Source: Nocardioides sp.
GTDB taxonomy: Bacteria > Actinomycetota > Actinomycetes > Propionibacteriales > Nocardioidaceae
Assembly (NCBI RefSeq): GCF_014360585.1
Contig: NZ_JACIXG010000019.1
Span: 1 to 64,000 of the forward strand
Direction of reading: 5' to 3'
DNA length: 64,000 nt
Made by a program: the position numbers and the translations under genes. Below the pieces are notes generated by a model. It saw only the letters and a list, made by a program, of their open reading frames with translations. It ran no database searches and was not told the origin of the DNA. The stretch's first letter is position 1; every line of letters begins with the position of its first letter. Positions 8,055-16,527 of the stretch are shown piece by piece.

Positions 8055-9737
8055 GTGCCTCACGTCGTCACCCAGTCGTGCTGTGCAGACGCATCCTGCG
8101 TGGTCGCCTGCCCGGTCAACTGCATCCACCCCGCCCCAGGCGAGCCCGGCTTCGGTGAGGCCGAGATGCTCTACGTCGACGCCAAGAGCTGCGTCGACTG
8201 CGGAGCCTGCGTCACGGCCTGCCCGGCCGACGCGATCGTGCCGCACACGACCCTGACCGCCGCGCAGGAGCCGTTCCTGGCCATCAACGCGGAGTACTTC
8301 GAGGTCTTCCCGCACAAGGACCGCACTCCGCTCGCCCTGGTCCACCCCCAGCGCAGGCTGACCCGCACCGGACCCTTCCGGGTCGCCGTGGTGGGGGCAG
8401 GGCCGGCGGGGATGTACACCTCGGACGAGCTGCTCAAGCACCCTGAGATCAGCGTCGACGTCTTCGACCGGCTGCCGACGCCGTACGGCCTGGTCCGGGC
8501 CGGCGTCGCGCCCGACCACCAGAACACCAAGCAGGTCGAGAAGCTCTTCACGCAGATCGAGTCGCAGCCGGGGTTCCGCTACTTCCTGGGCGTCGAGGTC
8601 GGCAAGGACGTCTCCCACGCCGAGCTGACCGCGCGCTACCACGCCGTCGTCTACACCGTCGGTGCGGCGAGCGACCGGGCGCTCGGGATCGACGGCGACG
8701 ACCTGCCCGGCTCGCTCAGCGCGACCGACTTCGTGGGCTGGTACAACGGCCACCCCGACAAGCAGGACCTGCCGGTCCACCTCGACGCGGAGTCGATCCC
8801 GTCGGGGCGGGTCGTCCTGGTCGGCAACGGCAACGTGGCGCTCGACTGCGCGCGGATCCTGGCCGAGGACCCCGAGCGGCTGGCCGGCACCGACGTCGCC
8901 GACGGGCCGCTGGCGGTCCTTCGCGACAGCGCGGTGAAGGAGGTCGTCGTCCTCGGGCGCAGGGGGCCCGGGGAGGCGGCCTTCACCGTGCCCGAGCTGG
9001 TCGGGCTGATGGGCCACACCGGGGTCAATGTCGTCGTTGACACCGGAGATCTTCCGCTCGAGGAGGCGCTCGCAGGCGGTGACACCACCACCCGGCTGCT
9101 GCGCGAGATCGCCGGGCGCGAGCTGCGTCCGGAGTTGCGTACGATCGTGCTTCGCTTCCTCAGCTCGCCGGTGCGCGTGCTGGGCACCGAGCGGGTCACC
9201 GGGGTCGAGGTCGGTCGCAACCGCCTCGAGCGCGACGCGAACGGCATCGTCCGTGCGGTCCCCACGGGCGAGACCGAGGTCCTCGAGACCGGGATGCTGC
9301 TGCGCGCGGTCGGCTACAAGGGCCTGCCCGTGGCCGACCTTCCCTACGACGCCGCGACCGGCACCGTCCCGAACGAGGGTGGTCGAGTGCTCCCGGGCGT
9401 CTACGTGGCCGGCTGGGTCAAGCGCGGCCCGAACGGCTTCATCGGCACGAACAAGTCCGATGCCGAGGAGACCGTCGAGCAGGTCCTCGACGACCTCGAC
9501 TCCGACCGGATCCCCGCACCGGTCGGTGACGCCGCTGAGATCACCGCGGTCGTACGTGGCCGCCAGCCAGGCATGGTCGACCTCGCCGGCTGGCAGGCGA
9601 TCGACCGCGAGGAGAAGCGGCGTGGCGCCGAGGCCGGTCGTCCGCGCGTCAAGATCACCGATGTCGAGGAGATGCGGGGCATCGCCGCGAAGTCAAGGAA
9701 ACCCCGATACTCTCTTGGGCGTCGCAAGGAGCGTTGA
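8055..9737 (+). CDS. fprB: Ferredoxin / NADPH-ferredoxin reductase fusion (FprB type)
   Basis: 560 aa. Residues 1 to ~65 form a 7Fe/8Fe-type ferredoxin domain with two Cys clusters (CCADASCVVACPVNC and CVDCGACVTACP). Then comes an adrenodoxin-reductase-like flavoprotein with an FAD site (VAVVGAGPAGM, ~111-120) and an NADP site (VVLVGNGNVALDCARIL), plus GWVKRGPNGFIGTNKSDA near the C-terminus, typical of this family. Electrons flow NADPH to FAD to Fe-S clusters to a partner; the adjacent di-iron oxygenase is the obvious acceptor. Start is GTG 8055, 32 nt after the oxygenase stop. Confidence 0.93.
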   Translation: MPHVVTQSCCADASCVVACPVNCIHPAPGEPGFGEAEMLYVDAKSCVDCGACVTACPADAIVPHTTLTAAQEPFLAINAEYFEVFPHKDRTPLALVHPQRRLTRTGPFRVAVVGAGPAGMYTSDELLKHPEISVDVFDRLPTPYGLVRAGVAPDHQNTKQVEKLFTQIESQPGFRYFLGVEVGKDVSHAELTARYHAVVYTVGAASDRALGIDGDDLPGSLSATDFVGWYNGHPDKQDLPVHLDAESIPSGRVVLVGNGNVALDCARILAEDPERLAGTDVADGPLAVLRDSAVKEVVVLGRRGPGEAAFTVPELVGLMGHTGVNVVVDTGDLPLEEALAGGDTTTRLLREIAGRELRPELRTIVLRFLSSPVRVLGTERVTGVEVGRNRLERDANGIVRAVPTGETEVLETGMLLRAVGYKGLPVADLPYDAATGTVPNEGGRVLPGVYVAGWVKRGPNGFIGTNKSDAEETVEQVLDDLDSDRIPAPVGDAAEITAVVRGRQPGMVDLAGWQAIDREEKRRGAEAGRPRVKITDVEEMRGIAAKSRKPRYSLGRRKER

Positions 9738-9791
9738 GACGCTCTCGACGCCGACGCGAGACATGCAGCACGGGAGCAGGGGGAGACGCGG

Positions 9792-10499
9792 GTGGCCGGG
9801 GAGAAGCGTGATGGTCGGCAGGACCGGTGGAGCAAGCACAACGAGCAGCGCCGTCAGCAGATCATCGATGCCGCCATCGCGGTGATCGAGGCCGGTGAGC
9901 CCGGCGCCGACGTGCAGGTGCAGCAGATCGCGGTGCGCGCCGGTCTGTCCCGCACGGTCATCTACCGCCACTTCGAGGACCGCGCCGACCTCGACCGGGC
10001 CGTGCAGCAGGCGATCCTCGACGGGCTCTGGTCCGACCTGATGCCCGGGATCACCCTCGACGGCACCGTCCCGCAGATCATCGAGCGGATCATCGGCACC
10101 TACGTCCGCTGGGCCCGGGCCCACCCCGCGCTCCACCTCGCCGCCGACCACGACATCGACGGTGGCGACGAGGGTCCCTTCCAGCAGGGGATGGAGCAGC
10201 TCGCCGGCCGGATCTCGGCAATCGTCGGCACCGCCGTCATCGCCCTCGGTGGCAAGCCCACCGAGGAGGAGGCCGAGGCCCTCGACCCGCTGATCTACGG
10301 CCTGGTCGGCGCGGTCTTCGGTGCCGTACGCCGGTGGCTGACCCGCACCGGCGAGCGGCTGCCCGCCGAGACCCTGGAGCGGCTCACCGCCCAGTCGATC
10401 TGGTTCGTCATCGACGGCCACGCCCGCGGCTTCGGGATCGAGCTCGACCCCGACCTGCCCCTCGAGGAACTCCTCACGAAGGACACCCTCGCGGTATAG
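9792..10499 (+). CDS. TetR-family transcriptional regulator
   Basis: 235 aa, one-component regulator. The N-terminal HTH (RRQQIIDAAIAVIE ... VQQIAVRAGLSRTVIYRHFEDRADLDRAV, residues ~18-70) is typical TetR; the C-terminal half is a variable ligand-binding and dimerisation domain (consistent with TetR_C families having an LGG...DPLIYGLVGAVFGAVRRWL segment). Start GTG 9792, 54 nt after fprB, so probably the third gene of the oxygenase operon. The palindrome in the promoter at 6944-6965 is a candidate target. Confidence 0.9.
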   Translation: MAGEKRDGRQDRWSKHNEQRRQQIIDAAIAVIEAGEPGADVQVQQIAVRAGLSRTVIYRHFEDRADLDRAVQQAILDGLWSDLMPGITLDGTVPQIIERIIGTYVRWARAHPALHLAADHDIDGGDEGPFQQGMEQLAGRISAIVGTAVIALGGKPTEEEAEALDPLIYGLVGAVFGAVRRWLTRTGERLPAETLERLTAQSIWFVIDGHARGFGIELDPDLPLEELLTKDTLAV

Positions 10500-10536
10500 A
10501 ACCCGGCCGCACGGCCGTTCAGTCAAGGAGAAGACC

Positions 10537-11598
10537 ATGCCCCACATGCGCAGACTCTCGATCGCCGTCACTGCCGGCCTGGCGGCCACCGCCGGGTTCG
10601 CCGTCCCGCTGAGCCCGGCCACCGCGGCGCCGGGCAGCGGATCCTCCGAGGGCACCGCCCGTGTCTTCATGGTCAACCCGATCCAGTCCAGCAACGACCA
10701 GAGCCTGACCGATCAGAAGGACGCCGCGAGCGCCGTGCCGGACAGCGCCTACGCCCAGGTGCCGCTGACCCACCTGGACGGCTCGGGCTACCTCCGCGGC
10801 GACTACGCGGTCATCGAGTCGAGCACCGGTGCGCCGGCGTACTCCACCACCAACAGCTACTCCTACGACCGCCACCAGGACCAGTTCGAGCAGGTCATGG
10901 GCTACTTCTGGGTCACCCGTGCGCAGACCTACCTGCACGCCCTCGGCTTCGGCGAGACGCTCCCCGGCGTCCTGGACGGGCCGTTCTCGGTCAAGATCAA
11001 CCAGTACGGCGGCGACAACTCCTACCAGACCGACAAGCCCTTCCGGATCCGGTTGGGCAAGGGCGGTGTCGACGATGCCGAGGACGCCGAGGTGATCGTC
11101 CACGAGTACGCCCACGCCGTCCACGCCGACCAGGTGCCCGGCTACGGCGGCAGCCTCGACGCCGGCGCGATCGGAGAGTCGTTCGGCGACTACCTCGCCG
11201 TGACCGTCGGACTCGACGCCGCCTCGGAGTACGGCTGGCCGGTCGCTGCCAACCCTGCCTGCCCGATGGACTGGGACTCGGCCTCCTACACCGCCGCACC
11301 GCACTGCATCCGCAGCTTCGACCTCGACCTCACCCTCGAGGACCGACGCAACCAGGTGCACTACGACGGCCAGATCTGGAGCCAGGCGCTGTGGGAGATC
11401 CGCGAGGGCTACCAGGACCTCGGCCTCTCCACCCGCGACTGGGACACCACGCTGATCTACTCCCAGTTCTCCTACGCCCCGGACACCAGCTTCCAAGCCG
11501 CGGCCGCCGAGACGTACGCCGCAGCGGCTGCTCGCGACGGTCGGGCGGCGGCGGACCTGGTCCGCGACCGGTTCGCCGCCCGGGGGATCACCTTCTGA
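10537..11598 (+). CDS. Secreted zinc metalloprotease (HEXXH, gluzincin/fungalysin-like)
   Basis: 353 aa exported protein. A Sec signal peptide (MRRLSIAVTAGLAATAGFAV, cleavage after ~residue 31, ATAA-P) is followed by a mature domain with the zinc motif HEYAH (189-193) and, 21 residues later, GAIGESFGDYLA, where Glu214 would be the third zinc ligand, as in thermolysin/fungalysin-like gluzincins. Two Cys near residues 246-258 may form a disulphide. ATG 10537 has a good AAGGAG site. No propeptide resembling FTP domains is evident. It sits alone between the TetR gene and the HIT gene; substrate unknown. Confidence 0.85.
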   Translation: MPHMRRLSIAVTAGLAATAGFAVPLSPATAAPGSGSSEGTARVFMVNPIQSSNDQSLTDQKDAASAVPDSAYAQVPLTHLDGSGYLRGDYAVIESSTGAPAYSTTNSYSYDRHQDQFEQVMGYFWVTRAQTYLHALGFGETLPGVLDGPFSVKINQYGGDNSYQTDKPFRIRLGKGGVDDAEDAEVIVHEYAHAVHADQVPGYGGSLDAGAIGESFGDYLAVTVGLDAASEYGWPVAANPACPMDWDSASYTAAPHCIRSFDLDLTLEDRRNQVHYDGQIWSQALWEIREGYQDLGLSTRDWDTTLIYSQFSYAPDTSFQAAAAETYAAAAARDGRAAADLVRDRFAARGITF

Positions 11599-11611
11599 GA
11601 GAGGGCCTCGG

Positions 11612-11617
11612 TAGCCT
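11612..11617 (+). promoter_or_regulatory. -10 element of a leaderless HIT transcript
   Basis: TAGCCT lies 7 nt before the GTG at 11625, the spacing expected when transcription begins at the start codon. No Shine-Dalgarno sequence is present. Confidence 0.5.
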
Positions 11618-11624
11618 CTACCTC

Positions 11625-12170
11625 GTGACGGAGATGGACGGCGTACTCACCCAAGACGGCATCGGCGAGGGCGACGGGCTGGAGCGGCTGTGGACGCCCT
11701 ACCGGATGGCCTACATCCGCGGGGAGAACAAGCCCAGCGACCCCTCCTCGACGAAGTGCCCGTTCTGCCGGGTGCCGACGCTCGAGGACGCCGACGGTCT
11801 GGTCGTCCACCGCGGCGAGACCTGCTTCGTGGTGCTCAACCTCTACCCGTACGCCCCGGGCCACATGATGGTGTGCCCCTACCGCCACGTCGCCGGCTAC
11901 GTCGAGACCACCGACGAGGAGGCCGCCGAGATGGCGGTGCTGACCAAGCAAGCCGTACGCACCCTCGCCGGCGTCTCACAGGCCGAGGGCTTCAACATCG
12001 GGATGAACCAGGGCACCGCCGGCGGCGCCGGCATCGCCGCCCACCTGCACCAGCACATCGTGCCCCGCTGGGTCGGTGACCAGAACTTCATGCCGATCAT
12101 CGGCCGCACCAGGACCCTGCCGCAGCTGCTGACCGACACCCGCGACCTGCTCGCGCAGGCTTGGGGTTAG
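11625..12170 (+). CDS. HIT-domain hydrolase/phosphorylase (Ap4A type)
   Basis: 181 aa histidine-triad protein. The catalytic HLHQHIVPRW has His140, 142, 144 and the family's PRW; a CPFC pair near the N-terminus binds zinc in relatives. The M. tuberculosis homologue of this family (Rv2613c) is a diadenosine tetraphosphate phosphorylase, so a role in clearing Ap4A made by aminoacyl-tRNA synthetases such as ThrS is likely. GTG 11625 (MTEMDGVL) is supported by the leaderless -10; ATG at 11634 is possible. In other actinobacteria it lies between thrS and pgsA; here both gaps hold accessory genes. Confidence 0.92.
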   Translation: MTEMDGVLTQDGIGEGDGLERLWTPYRMAYIRGENKPSDPSSTKCPFCRVPTLEDADGLVVHRGETCFVVLNLYPYAPGHMMVCPYRHVAGYVETTDEEAAEMAVLTKQAVRTLAGVSQAEGFNIGMNQGTAGGAGIAAHLHQHIVPRWVGDQNFMPIIGRTRTLPQLLTDTRDLLAQAWG

Positions 12171-12203
12171 TCGGCGGTCCAGGTCGCCCGATGGCTGCCC
12201 GGG

Positions 12204-12662
12204 TCAGTGTGCGTCCGAGGAAGCAATGACAAGGATGGTGCCGCGGACGTCGCAGGTGGCGGCAAGGGTGTTGTAGACGGTGCCGTAGCCGGCCAGGTTG
12301 CGTTGCAGCAGGTCGAGACGCCGTTGAGGTTCGTTGGTGACTATCCCCAGTTGGTAGACGAACTCGGTGAACTTCGGCGGTGCATCCTGGCGGCGGGCGG
12401 TGACCTGCACCTCGGCGCGCTCGTACTGGAACGACAGCAGGTCGTTGGCGCGCGCCAGGTTTTTCAGCAGGCACGCCGCCAGCGCCGCGGCGAGCAGATG
12501 TGCCGGACCTGGTAGCTCGGATGGCGCCGCACCCCAACGTGCGTCCAGGGTGACGGTCTCGCTGGCGGTGTGGACCTGAGCGGGTCCACCTGCAGTCGAG
12601 CGACCCGTGACCGTGTAGGTCAGCGGGGCGGCGGACGAAGGTGTGCTTGTGTCGGTTTCCAT
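12204..12662 (-). CDS. OsmC-family protein (organic hydroperoxide detoxification)
   Basis: 152 aa. OsmC/Ohr proteins reduce organic hydroperoxides with two redox Cys; here Cys in AALAACLLKNLARA and Cys in NTLAATCDVRGT near the C-terminus fit that pattern. ATG 12662 (METDTSTPS) is chosen; the frame extends to 12749 but the added residues are Arg-rich and unlike the family. Convergent with the HIT gene (33 nt gap). The 151 nt between it and the permease gene upstream probably hold its own promoter. Confidence 0.82.
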   Translation of the reverse strand: METDTSTPSSAAPLTYTVTGRSTAGGPAQVHTASETVTLDARWGAAPSELPGPAHLLAAALAACLLKNLARANDLLSFQYERAEVQVTARRQDAPPKFTEFVYQLGIVTNEPQRRLDLLQRNLAGYGTVYNTLAATCDVRGTILVIASSDAH

Positions 12663-12813
12663 GACCCGAGCGTCGTCTCGTTGCCTGGTTGTGGACAGGG
12701 CACGACGTCCCGCAAGCGAGGGCCCCGTGGCCCGTCTTGCACCCTGCATCCGCGACGCCCGCAGTGTCGACGCGGCGATCCCAGTGGCCGCCCAGGCCCT
12801 GCGGAGAGTGCTG

Positions 12814-14202
12814 TCAGACGATCGCCCAGGCCACGGCGGCGGCCGCGAACCCGACGATCGAGAGCACGGTCTCCAGCACCGTCCAGGTCGCGAGCGTCTG
12901 CTTCACGGTGAGGTTGAAGTAGCGCGAGACGATCCAGAAGCCGCCGTCGTTGACGTGGCTGAGGATGATCGAACCGGCGGCGATCGCGACGGCGATCACG
13001 GCGAGCTCGGGCTGCGTGTAGCCGGAGCCGAGGGTCGGGGCGATGATGCCGCCGGTGGTCACGATCGCCACCGTCGCCGAGCCCTGGGCGATCCGGAGCG
13101 CGCAGGAGATGACGTAGGCCAGCAGCAGGATCGGCAGGCCGGCGTCGGAGAGCACCTCGGCGAGCGCGGCGCCCACGCCGGTCGCGGAGATCACCGCGCC
13201 GAAGAAGGCGCCGGCGCCGACGACGAGCAGGATCATGCCGACCGGTCGCAGCGAGGCACCGGTGAACTCCGAGATCTCCTCGATGCTCATGCCACGCCGG
13301 ATGCCGAGCAGCCAGAAGGCGAGGAGCACGGCGATGGTGAGCGCGATCGCCGGGTTGCCGAGGAAGGTGAGCACGCTGAGCAACCGACCCGGGTCGAGCA
13401 GCATCGTGCCGAACGTCGCGCCGAGGATCAGGATCAGCGGCACCGCGATGATCGTGAGGACGAGAGCGAGCGAGACCGGGGTCGTGGGCGTCGGGTCGCG
13501 CTCGGCCTCGGTCTCGGCGATCAGGAACTCCTCGGGCACCGAGACCTGGACGCGCGGGGCGATCCACATCGGGAAGAGGATCCCGGCCGCAGCGAAGGCG
13601 GGCAGGCCGCAGAGCAGCCCCATGATGATCAGCCAGCCGAGGTCGACGCCGAGGAGACCGCTCAGGGCCGTCGGGCCGGGGTGGGGCGGTAGGAAGGCGT
13701 GCGTCATCGAGAGGCCGGCGAGGACCGGGAGGGCGTAGAGGACGAGCGACCGGCCGCCACGGTGCGCGGCGACGTAGACCAGCGGCGCGAGCACGAAGAT
13801 GCCGATGTCGAAGAAGACCGGGATGCCGAAGATGAGTCCGACCAGGCCCATCGCGACCGGGGTGCCGCGCTCACCGAAGAGACCGATCAGCCTCGAGGCG
13901 AGCACGTCGGCGCCGCCGGAGCGCTCGAGCAGCGACCCGAGCACGGTGCCGAGCCCGATGATGAGCGCGATGTGGCCCAGCACCCCGCCGAAGCCGGTCT
14001 CGATGAGCGACTCCTTCGAGGAGAGGGCGGTGCCCACCATCTGCTCGACGGAGAGGCCGGCCACGACGGCCAGGCCGATGCCGCTGATGAAGAGCGCGAT
14101 GAACGGCTCGAGCTTCACCTTGATGATCAGGAAGAGGAGCACGGCGATCGCCGCTGCGCAGAGCAGCAGCAGGCCGGTGGTGCTTGTCTGGAGCCAATGC
14201 AT
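12814..14202 (-). CDS. gntP: GntP-family sugar-acid permease
   Basis: 462 aa inner-membrane carrier with 11-12 hydrophobic helices; the family imports gluconate and related sugar acids with protons. Characteristic features: GLVGLIFGIPVFFDIGIFVLAPL and HAFLPPHPGPTA, both hallmark GntP segments. ATG 14202 (MHWLQTS) has GGGAGAA upstream; TTG 14217 is less likely. Last gene of the minus-strand catabolic operon, 46 nt after the KDPG aldolase gene, so it presumably imports the substrate processed by the other enzymes. Confidence 0.92.
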   Translation of the reverse strand: MHWLQTSTTGLLLLCAAAIAVLLFLIIKVKLEPFIALFISGIGLAVVAGLSVEQMVGTALSSKESLIETGFGGVLGHIALIIGLGTVLGSLLERSGGADVLASRLIGLFGERGTPVAMGLVGLIFGIPVFFDIGIFVLAPLVYVAAHRGGRSLVLYALPVLAGLSMTHAFLPPHPGPTALSGLLGVDLGWLIIMGLLCGLPAFAAAGILFPMWIAPRVQVSVPEEFLIAETEAERDPTPTTPVSLALVLTIIAVPLILILGATFGTMLLDPGRLLSVLTFLGNPAIALTIAVLLAFWLLGIRRGMSIEEISEFTGASLRPVGMILLVVGAGAFFGAVISATGVGAALAEVLSDAGLPILLLAYVISCALRIAQGSATVAIVTTGGIIAPTLGSGYTQPELAVIAVAIAAGSIILSHVNDGGFWIVSRYFNLTVKQTLATWTVLETVLSIVGFAAAAVAWAIV

Positions 14203-14248
14203 GGCTGGTTCTCCCAAGGGGTCGGGGTGGGGGACGGGTGGGGTGGAC

Positions 14249-14902
14249 TCAGCGCAGAGCTGCGCGGAACCGGGCGGCGTTGGTGGTGATCTGGTCCCAC
14301 CGCGCCTCGTCGACGTCGGCAGGCTTGACCACCGACGTCCCGGCAGTCACGGCGAGGGCACCGGCCTGCAGGAACTCCGCGGCGTTGTCGGCATCGACTC
14401 CGCCCGAAGGGATCAGGGCGACCTCGGGGAACGGGCCCCGCAGGTCGGAGAGGTGGCGCGGGCCCAGGGCCCGCGCCGGGAAGATCTTCACGGCGTCGGC
14501 GCCCAGCGAGGTCGCGGTGAGGACCTCGGTCGGGGTGAGGGCGCCGAGGATGACGGCCGCCCCCGCGGCATGGCCGGCGGCGACGATCTCCGCCGCCTCT
14601 GGCGGCAGACCGGGCGTGACCAGGAACCGGGCGCCGGCAGCGACGGCGTCGTGGGCCTGGTCGGCGGTCAGCACAGTCCCGGCGCCGACGACGATGTCGT
14701 CGTCGGCTTCGGCGCTGACCTGCGCCAGGAGGTCGGTGAGACCCGGCGTCGTGTAGGTCAGCTCGACGGTCCGGATGCCCCCGGCGGCCAGTGCGCGACA
14801 GAGCGCGCCGGGGTCGTCGAGGCGGTTGGCGCGCACGACCACCAGGGCCTGGTCGGCGCCGAGCGTGTCGATCACCGGGTCGGCCATCGGACTGTGGTTC
14901 AT
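14249..14902 (-). CDS. eda: 2-keto-3-deoxy-6-phosphogluconate (KDPG) aldolase
   Basis: 217 aa class I aldolase cleaving KDPG to pyruvate and glyceraldehyde-3-phosphate. The Schiff-base Lys139 sits in DAVKIFPA; Glu47 in TVELTYTTP is the catalytic acid/base; VGAGTVLT and the phosphate-binding PSGGV are present. ATG 14902 overlaps the upstream hydrolase stop (ATGA), implying translational coupling; another Met (MADP, 14887) is possible. The frame stays open far upstream but that part is antisense noise. Works with the KDG kinase encoded divergently at 17983. Confidence 0.93.
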   Translation of the reverse strand: MNHSPMADPVIDTLGADQALVVVRANRLDDPGALCRALAAGGIRTVELTYTTPGLTDLLAQVSAEADDDIVVGAGTVLTADQAHDAVAAGARFLVTPGLPPEAAEIVAAGHAAGAAVILGALTPTEVLTATSLGADAVKIFPARALGPRHLSDLRGPFPEVALIPSGGVDADNAAEFLQAGALAVTAGTSVVKPADVDEARWDQITTNAARFRAALR

Positions 14903-16509
14903 CGGGCTCGGGTTCCTTCGTCGGTGTGGCGCAGCGCCCGCCCGGGCAGCGCGTCGGTGCGGTGGCCGTCCTCTATGACGGCGGTGCCGTTGACCAGCAC
15001 CCAGTCGATGCCGCGCGCCTGCTGCCGCGGCTCCTCGAACGTGGCGGTGTCCTGGACGGTGTCGGGGTCGAGGAGCACCAGGTCGGCGGCGTACCCCTCC
15101 CGGACGAGGCCGCGCTCGTGGAGCCGTAGCCGGGAGGCCGGGCGGCCGGTGAGGTGATGCACGCAGTCGACCAGGTCGAGCACGCCGAGCTCGCGGACGT
15201 AGCGGGCCAGGTAGCGGGGGAACGTGCCCCACGCCCGCGGGTGCGGGCGCTCGCCGACGAGGATCGCGTCGCTGCCGCCGCAGTGGGTGCGGTGCCGCAT
15301 GATCGTCTGCACGTTCTCCTCGTGGCCGACGTGCTGGAGGATCGTCGTGGCCATCCGGTCGCGGACGAGCAGGTCGAAGAAGACCTCGGTGGCCGCCCGG
15401 CCGGACTCCTCGGCGATCTCGGCGACCGTGCGGCCGATGTGGCGGGACAGCTCGGGGTTGCGTACGCCGCTGATCTGGATCGTGCGCCAGTCGATCACGC
15501 AGCCGTGGCAGCCGTCGGTGCCGACGTGGTCGAGCTCGTGGGCGATCCGGGCGCGGTCGCCGGGGTCGGCGATCCGTGCCAGCAGTGCGTCCGGGCCGCC
15601 GGAGGTCGACCAGCTGGGCAGCACGGCGCTGAGCGTGGTGGCGCCCGGGAGGTAGGGGTAGGTGTCGAGCGTGATGTCGACGCCTTCGGCGAGGCCGGTG
15701 TCGATGAGCTCGACGAGCTCGCCTGCTCGCCCGCGGTTCGGCTCGAAGTTCATGGTCGCGTGGGTGAGGTGGAGGGCGCATCCGGAGGACCGGGCGACGG
15801 CGATCATCTCGGCGTACGCCTCCAGCGCGCCGGCACCGTAGGAGCGGTGGTGGGGGCTGTAGTAGCCGCCGGCCTCGGCGACGACCCGGCACAGGGTGGC
15901 CAGCTCCTCGTCGTCGGCGAACATGCTCGGCGGGTAGGTCAGGCCGCTGCTCATCCCCACCGCGCCCTCCTCGAGCCCGATCCGGAGCAGCCGGGCCATC
16001 TCGGTGATCTCGGCGGCGGTCGCGGGCCGGTCGTCCGGGCCGACGACCATCAGCCGCAGCGTCCCCTGCGGGACGAGGTACGCCGCGTTGCACGCGATCC
16101 CTCGGTCGAGCCGGTCCAGGTAGCCGGCGACGGTGTCCCAGTCGAAGTCGAAGTCGTCCGGTTCGCCGTTCCAGCCGGCGATCTGCCGGCGCAGGTGCGC
16201 GCGGGCGGCGGGGTCGGCGGGCGCGAAGGAGAGTCCGTCCTGCCCGACGACCTCGAGCGTGACTCCCTGGCTCACCTTGGCGGTGTGGTCGGGCGCGACC
16301 AGGATCTGCAGGTCCGAGTGGGCGTGCATGTCGATGAACCCCGGGGTCAGCGCCCGGCCGGCGGCGTCGACGGTGCGCCGCGCGGCCGGTGGCGGCGCAT
16401 CGGTGTGGATGCCGGTGATCCGTCCGGCGTCGATGCTGACGTGGGCGTGGAAGGCCGGGGCGCCGGTGCCGTCGATGACGGTCGCGTCGCGGATGAGCAG
16501 GTCGGTCAT
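14899..16509 (-). CDS. N-acyl-D-amino acid deacylase-like amidohydrolase
   Basis: 536 aa amidohydrolase. Metal motif HAHSDL, then KVSQGVTLEVVGQDGLSFAP, LHLTHATMNF, LDTYPYLPG, GSDAILVGERPHPRAWGTFPRYLARYVRE. These follow D-aminoacylase order, but the Cys of the canonical VVGNCG (a zinc ligand in D-aminoacylase) is Asp here (GQDG), suggesting a distinct subfamily. In context it probably removes an acyl group from an N-acyl amino-sugar acid or D-amino acid before the PLP dehydratase acts. ATG 16509, 18 nt after the dehydratase stop; same operon. Confidence 0.85.
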   Translation of the reverse strand: MTDLLIRDATVIDGTGAPAFHAHVSIDAGRITGIHTDAPPPAARRTVDAAGRALTPGFIDMHAHSDLQILVAPDHTAKVSQGVTLEVVGQDGLSFAPADPAARAHLRRQIAGWNGEPDDFDFDWDTVAGYLDRLDRGIACNAAYLVPQGTLRLMVVGPDDRPATAAEITEMARLLRIGLEEGAVGMSSGLTYPPSMFADDEELATLCRVVAEAGGYYSPHHRSYGAGALEAYAEMIAVARSSGCALHLTHATMNFEPNRGRAGELVELIDTGLAEGVDITLDTYPYLPGATTLSAVLPSWSTSGGPDALLARIADPGDRARIAHELDHVGTDGCHGCVIDWRTIQISGVRNPELSRHIGRTVAEIAEESGRAATEVFFDLLVRDRMATTILQHVGHEENVQTIMRHRTHCGGSDAILVGERPHPRAWGTFPRYLARYVRELGVLDLVDCVHHLTGRPASRLRLHERGLVREGYAADLVLLDPDTVQDTATFEEPRQQARGIDWVLVNGTAVIEDGHRTDALPGRALRHTDEGTRAR

Positions 16510-16527
16510 GGTGGCTCCTGGCTGGTC

